In this document: piece after piece, positions 6,904 to 9,098 of the stretch
Position numbering within the stretch: the stretch's first letter is position 1
How the letters are laid out: every line of letters begins with the position of its first letter
DNA from: Kiritimatiellia bacterium
GTDB taxonomy: Bacteria; Verrucomicrobiota; Kiritimatiellia; RFP12; UBA3636
Length of the DNA stretch: 9,098 nucleotides
Direction of reading: 5' to 3'
Assembly (NCBI GenBank): GCA_017476965.1
Contig: JAFUXX010000079.1
Coordinates: forward strand, 1-9,098
Notes under the pieces: generated by a model
The model's database searches: none
The model's input: the letters and a program-made list of their open reading frames with translations, nothing else
What the model was told of the DNA's origin: nothing
Position numbers and translations under genes: made by a program

Positions 6904-7109
6904 GTTGGCCTCCACATGGTTTCAACGCCGACGATTCTATTGGATGATTTGGCGAAAATCAAGACGAACTTTGCCCCTGTATTGGCTAAAACCCCTATGA
7001 ACTTTCGCATCCTTTTGGCGAAAATACCTACGAACTTCCGCATCCTTTTGGCGAAAATACCCATGAACATCTCGGCAGGCTTCATGCGTTTTCGGTTCAG
7101 AATAGACAC
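6900..7109 (-). CDS. Small ORF of 11-residue repeats, translationally coupled to the AAA_14 gene
   Basis: The predicted product has 69 residues, is basic and is unlike anything I can name. Its core, residues 12-55, is four degenerate 11-residue units (for example KFVGIFAKRMR, KFIGVLANTGA, KFVLIFAKSSN), alternating hydrophobic and basic positions, which could form an amphipathic helix. The TGA stop (6902-6900) overlaps the ATPase GTG start (6903-6901) as GTGA, the arrangement expected for translational coupling, and this is the main reason to accept it as a gene. The GTG start at 7109 lies 7 bp after the upstream stop; ATGs at 7085 and 7070 are alternatives, and no strong ribosome-binding site picks between them. 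It may be a regulatory leader, a small partner of the ATPase, or only the translated side of a DNA repeat. Confidence 0.5.
   Translation of the reverse strand: MSILNRKRMKPAEMFMGIFAKRMRKFVGIFAKRMRKFIGVLANTGAKFVLIFAKSSNRIVGVETMWRPT
6909..6913 (-). promoter_or_regulatory. Shine-Dalgarno GGAGG for the AAA_14 ATPase gene
   Basis: GGAGG sits 5 bases before the GTG at 6903, inside the last codons of the small repeat ORF. It is the best ribosome-binding site in the window and decides the ATPase start. The other genes lack such a site, which hints that this gene came with its own translation signal. Confidence 0.8.
6943..7074. repeat. Four tandem 33-bp degenerate repeats upstream of the AAA_14 gene
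   Basis: Four adjacent 33-bp units lie at 6943-6975, 6976-7008, 7009-7041 and 7042-7074. Units 3 and 4 share the first 20 bases (atccttttggcgaaaatacc) and all four share a ttggc(g/t)aaaa core followed by a (c/t)gaac block. The unit equals 11 codons and stays in frame on both strands. The stretch is clearly more A/T-rich than its surroundings. There are no unique spacers, so it is not a CRISPR array. Confidence 0.9.
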
Positions 7110-7116
7110 TCGCGGC

Positions 7117-8655
7117 CTACCGCTCCCAGAGGCCGACGACGATGTTGGAGCGGCGCCTGCCGTCCTTGCGGAAAACCACGAACGCCGCGGCGCAGGGGTT
7201 GGGGACTCCGCGCAGGTTCCACCCGTTGTAGCCGCTGCGGACGTTTTTGAACTCGCGCGCGTCGCGGCTTGACGAAATCCATTCGAATTTGCCGCCGATC
7301 CACTCGCCCTCTTCGTTCTTCACGAACAGGCACGCCAGGGCGTCCGGAACCTCGTACGGGATTCCCCACGCACCGAGATCGCGCACCCAGTTGAACCGCA
7401 TCCCGTCCCCGGAGAAGCGCGGCATCGATATCGTCACCGTGGACCTCACCGCGTTCGTTGCCGGCTTGAATCCGCCGTATTTCCACTGCAACAGCTCGAA
7501 AGGCACTTCGTCCACGTAATTCGTGGCGACAGAAGCGTCCGCCGTGGTCCCCGCCCCGAAATAGCTGCCCGCCGTGGAGTAGAACGCTCCGCCGCCCGAG
7601 CCGCCGCCGCCCGAACTGCCGCCGCGGCCGTAAAGCTCGTTGACCGACGAGGGCGCCCTGCCGCCCGACCCGCCGCCGCCGGACGACGGATTGAGCAAGA
7701 GCCCGCCATCGTCGTCGTCGTCGTACGCATCGCCCGAAGAAACTCCGCCGCCAGACGCCCCGCCGCCGCCGGCTTCGTCTCCGGGCAGTTGGTCGAACAC
7801 GGAGAGATCGTCGTCCACGGTTTCGCCGTTCCATTCCGGGGCTCCGGATTCCGGCTCGTCCGCTTCGCCCTCGACAGATCCGCCATCGTCCGATTCCGAC
7901 GAGTCGCCGCCGGTTTCGTCGTCGTGGGTTTCAACCTCTCCGCCGTCCGCGACCGGCTCGTCGCCGCCGCTCTCTCCGGATTGTTCGCCACTGTCGCCGT
8001 CGAGAAATTCTTCCCCTTCGCGGAACTGCTCGCAGAGCGCCGCGACTTCGGCAAGGAGATCCGGCGGACAAGTCGCATCGGCTTTCAAAATCGCGTATGC
8101 CTCGAAGTAGGCGTTGTAGAGCGTGCGCGACCACGCGGAATCCGGAACGCCTTCCATCTTTCCGTCCACGAACTTTTCCAGCCAAATCCGGTGCGGTTCC
8201 GTTTCCGGCTCGTCGTCATCGTCATCGTCGTCATCGTCTGCGTCTTGTTCTTCATCGTCAACTCCGTCGTCGCCGTATTCAGTCATCAGGCGTTCTTTCA
8301 GGCGTTCTTCAAGATCTTCTATAGGGTTGGGTTCTATAGGGTTGGGAACACCAATTATTGGAGTAAGTTCAGGCGGCAAGTCGTCAATGGGATACTTCTC
8401 TACTGGCGGCTGCGAAAGTTCTGCGATCTTTGCGTTGACCTCATTCAGCGCAGCCTGTATCTTTTTCCTCATCATTCGATTGTATTTCGAATGGGCTGTC
8501 TTGGGAAACATCTTGAGTTGGATCTCAAGAAACTGCTTTTGCCGGACAAGACGCTCCTGCGTGTCGTCCGCGCCGGATTCGGCCCGGACGGTGGTAGCGG
8601 CGAAGATCAGCGCGGCGAGAGCGCCGAGACGGAGCAATCGTGATTTGATTTTCAT
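7117..8655 (-). CDS. Secreted acidic, Gly/Ser-rich protein with compact C-terminal domain
   Basis: The product has 512 residues; I do not recognise the family. It starts with a clear signal peptide: KIKSR, a hydrophobic stretch at about 9-20 (RLGALAALIFAA), and a likely cut after VRA (residue 25). Residues about 30-85 are basic and helical; a PNPIE pair lies at 104-113; a run of acidic residues at 129-153 includes nine Asp in a row. Residues about 215-360 are Asp/Glu/Ser then Gly/Ser-rich linker. The C-terminal 130 residues look folded (FELLQWKYGGFKPAT, WVRDLGAWGIPYEVPDAL, EWIGGKFEWISSS, YNGWNLRGVPNP). ATG at 8655 is chosen because it gives the signal peptide; it overlaps the upstream stop as ATGA. 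The longer frame to 9057 adds only Arg-rich shadow sequence. The protein is probably periplasmic, surface or exported, and may bind calcium through its acidic segments (inference). It could be cargo or a part of the machine implied by the CpaF gene. Confidence 0.85.
   Translation of the reverse strand: MKIKSRLLRLGALAALIFAATTVRAESGADDTQERLVRQKQFLEIQLKMFPKTAHSKYNRMMRKKIQAALNEVNAKIAELSQPPVEKYPIDDLPPELTPIIGVPNPIEPNPIEDLEERLKERLMTEYGDDGVDDEEQDADDDDDDDDDEPETEPHRIWLEKFVDGKMEGVPDSAWSRTLYNAYFEAYAILKADATCPPDLLAEVAALCEQFREGEEFLDGDSGEQSGESGGDEPVADGGEVETHDDETGGDSSESDDGGSVEGEADEPESGAPEWNGETVDDDLSVFDQLPGDEAGGGGASGGGVSSGDAYDDDDDGGLLLNPSSGGGGSGGRAPSSVNELYGRGGSSGGGGSGGGAFYSTAGSYFGAGTTADASVATNYVDEVPFELLQWKYGGFKPATNAVRSTVTISMPRFSGDGMRFNWVRDLGAWGIPYEVPDALACLFVKNEEGEWIGGKFEWISSSRDAREFKNVRSGYNGWNLRGVPNPCAAAFVVFRKDGRRRSNIVVGLWER
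8212..8247 (-). repeat. Asp-codon low-complexity tract
   Basis: A run of GAC/GAT/GAA-type codons in the secreted protein gene (about residues 137-148) gives a stretch of acidic residues. The plus strand reads as a gtcatc/gtcgtc pattern. Mixed codons argue against recent trinucleotide slippage. Confidence 0.75.
8317..8346 (-). repeat. Perfect 15-bp tandem duplication encoding PNPIE twice
   Basis: The unit ttctatagggttggg occurs twice without a mismatch. In the secreted protein it encodes PNPIE-PNPIE just before a charged helix. Identity at all 15 bases, silent sites included, suggests a recent duplication. It keeps the frame. Confidence 0.95.
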
Positions 8656-9098
8656 TGGTTGCCTGTTGTTTGTCGATTTTCGATCTGTCCGGATTCTCCG
8701 GCCTTGGCCGAGAGCCCCCAGCGTACTGCGGTTTCCGAGTCTCCGGATGGCCACGCCGCGACGAGCAGGTCGTTTGTGGCTCCGGAAAAGAAGAGAATGC
8801 GGCGGGTCGCGGCGGCTCCTCCGCCGGCGATGTCGTGAACCGGAGCCCAGCCTCCGGCGGCAAGTCCGCCCTTCAGCGCGGCTACGGCCGTTTCGAAAGG
8901 CAGCGGCAGGGTCCCGGTTTCGCGCCAAGTCGAGCCGCTTTCGTCCACGGCGCGCGTCCGCACGAATCCGGCCGGCATCTCCGGGAATCCCGTCGCAGTG
9001 CCCGCGACCGCCGTGTCCGGCGCCGGTACCGGCGCCGGACACGGCGGTCGCGGGCACTGCGACGGGATTCCCGGAGATGCCGGCCGGATTCGTGCGGA
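8652..9098 (-). CDS. C-terminal part of an unrecognised protein (5' end lost)
   Basis: An open frame enters from the right edge and ends with TGA overlapping the next gene's ATG (ATGA), which supports it as the upstream cistron of the operon. The trustworthy portion starts near the centre of the terminal palindrome (about 9027): a Pro/Ala linker (APVPAPD) followed by about 115 residues including LPLPFETAVAALKGGLAAGGW, APVHDIAGG, RRILFFSGATNDLLVAAWP and VRWGLSA. Codons between 9028 and 9098 are the mirror of downstream sequence and probably not the true protein. No family is recognised. The last 15 residues are polar (GQIENRQTTGNQ). An internal ATG at 8978 could start a short 108-residue protein, but the frame stays open above it, and the linker looks like the middle of a longer protein. 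Confidence 0.6.
   Translation of the reverse strand, partial: SARIRPASPGIPSQCPRPPCPAPVPAPDTAVAGTATGFPEMPAGFVRTRAVDESGSTWRETGTLPLPFETAVAALKGGLAAGGWAPVHDIAGGGAAATRRILFFSGATNDLLVAAWPSGDSETAVRWGLSAKAGESGQIENRQTTGNQ
8957..9098. repeat. Perfect 142-bp palindrome ending at the window edge
   Basis: The left arm (8957-9027) and right arm (9028-9098) are exact reverse complements over 71 bp, centred on GGTACC with no loop. The symmetry ends precisely where the sequence ends, the usual look of a fold-back read or an assembly-graph dead end. The 18-bp centre falls in a Pro/Ala-coding stretch that is naturally self-complementary. Confidence 0.95.

Noticed and set aside
6904..6915. Upstream GTG start at 6915 for the AAA_14 gene
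   Set aside because: It adds only four residues and has no ribosome-binding site, whereas the GTG at 6903 has GGAGG at 5 bases and the family-like first residues.
6943..7074. CRISPR array
   Set aside because: The units are directly adjacent and degenerate, with no unique spacers and no cas genes nearby.
8656..9057. Extension of the exported protein start to 9057
   Set aside because: It would bury the signal peptide behind 134 Arg-rich residues and overlap the upstream cistron. The start at 8655 has an ATGA coupling.

Overview
The window is GC-rich, densely coding DNA from a Gram-negative bacterium. Every gene I can support reads on the minus strand, from high to low coordinates. The gaps are tiny and several start and stop codons overlap (ATGA near 8655, GTGA near 6903, TGAcATG near 5460, 8 bp near 4387), so the window looks like one polycistronic unit of about 9 kb. 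The mix of Hanks-type kinases, a PP2C phosphatase, a CpaF-type ATPase, an AAA_14/DUF4143 ATPase and generally poor Shine-Dalgarno sequences suggests the PVC group (Verrucomicrobia, Kiritimatiellota or Lentisphaerae). That placement is an inference and cannot be settled here. The right end is a perfect 142-bp palindrome that stops exactly at the window edge, so this is probably the end of a draft or metagenomic contig.

In transcription order: (1) the C-terminal part of an unrecognised protein (9098-8652); (2) a secreted protein with a signal peptide, an acidic and Gly/Ser-rich middle and a compact C-terminal domain (8655-7117); (3) a short ORF made of 11-residue repeats (7109-6900) and an AAA_14/DUF4143 ATPase (6903-5461) coupled to it by a GTGA overlap; (4) a CpaF/TadA-type secretion ATPase (5459-4392); (5) a PP2C-type Ser/Thr phosphatase (4383-3586); (6) a TolA-like protein with one membrane span, a long charged coiled coil and a C-terminal globular region (3576-1852), in the same frame as the phosphatase and separated from it by a single TAG; (7) a protein with two Ser/Thr kinase domains in tandem (1795 to beyond position 1), whose first domain has changed motifs.

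The pieces suggest a secretion or envelope machine under reversible Ser/Thr phosphorylation: a hexameric ATPase to drive it, a kinase and phosphatase pair to switch it, a membrane-anchored coiled-coil protein to span the periplasm, and an exported protein as possible structural part or cargo. No other Tad, type IV pilus or type II secretion gene is visible. The AAA_14 gene and its repeat-bearing leader look like a separate, possibly mobile, module lodged in the operon. No tRNA, rRNA, CRISPR array, insertion sequence or convincing promoter was seen.
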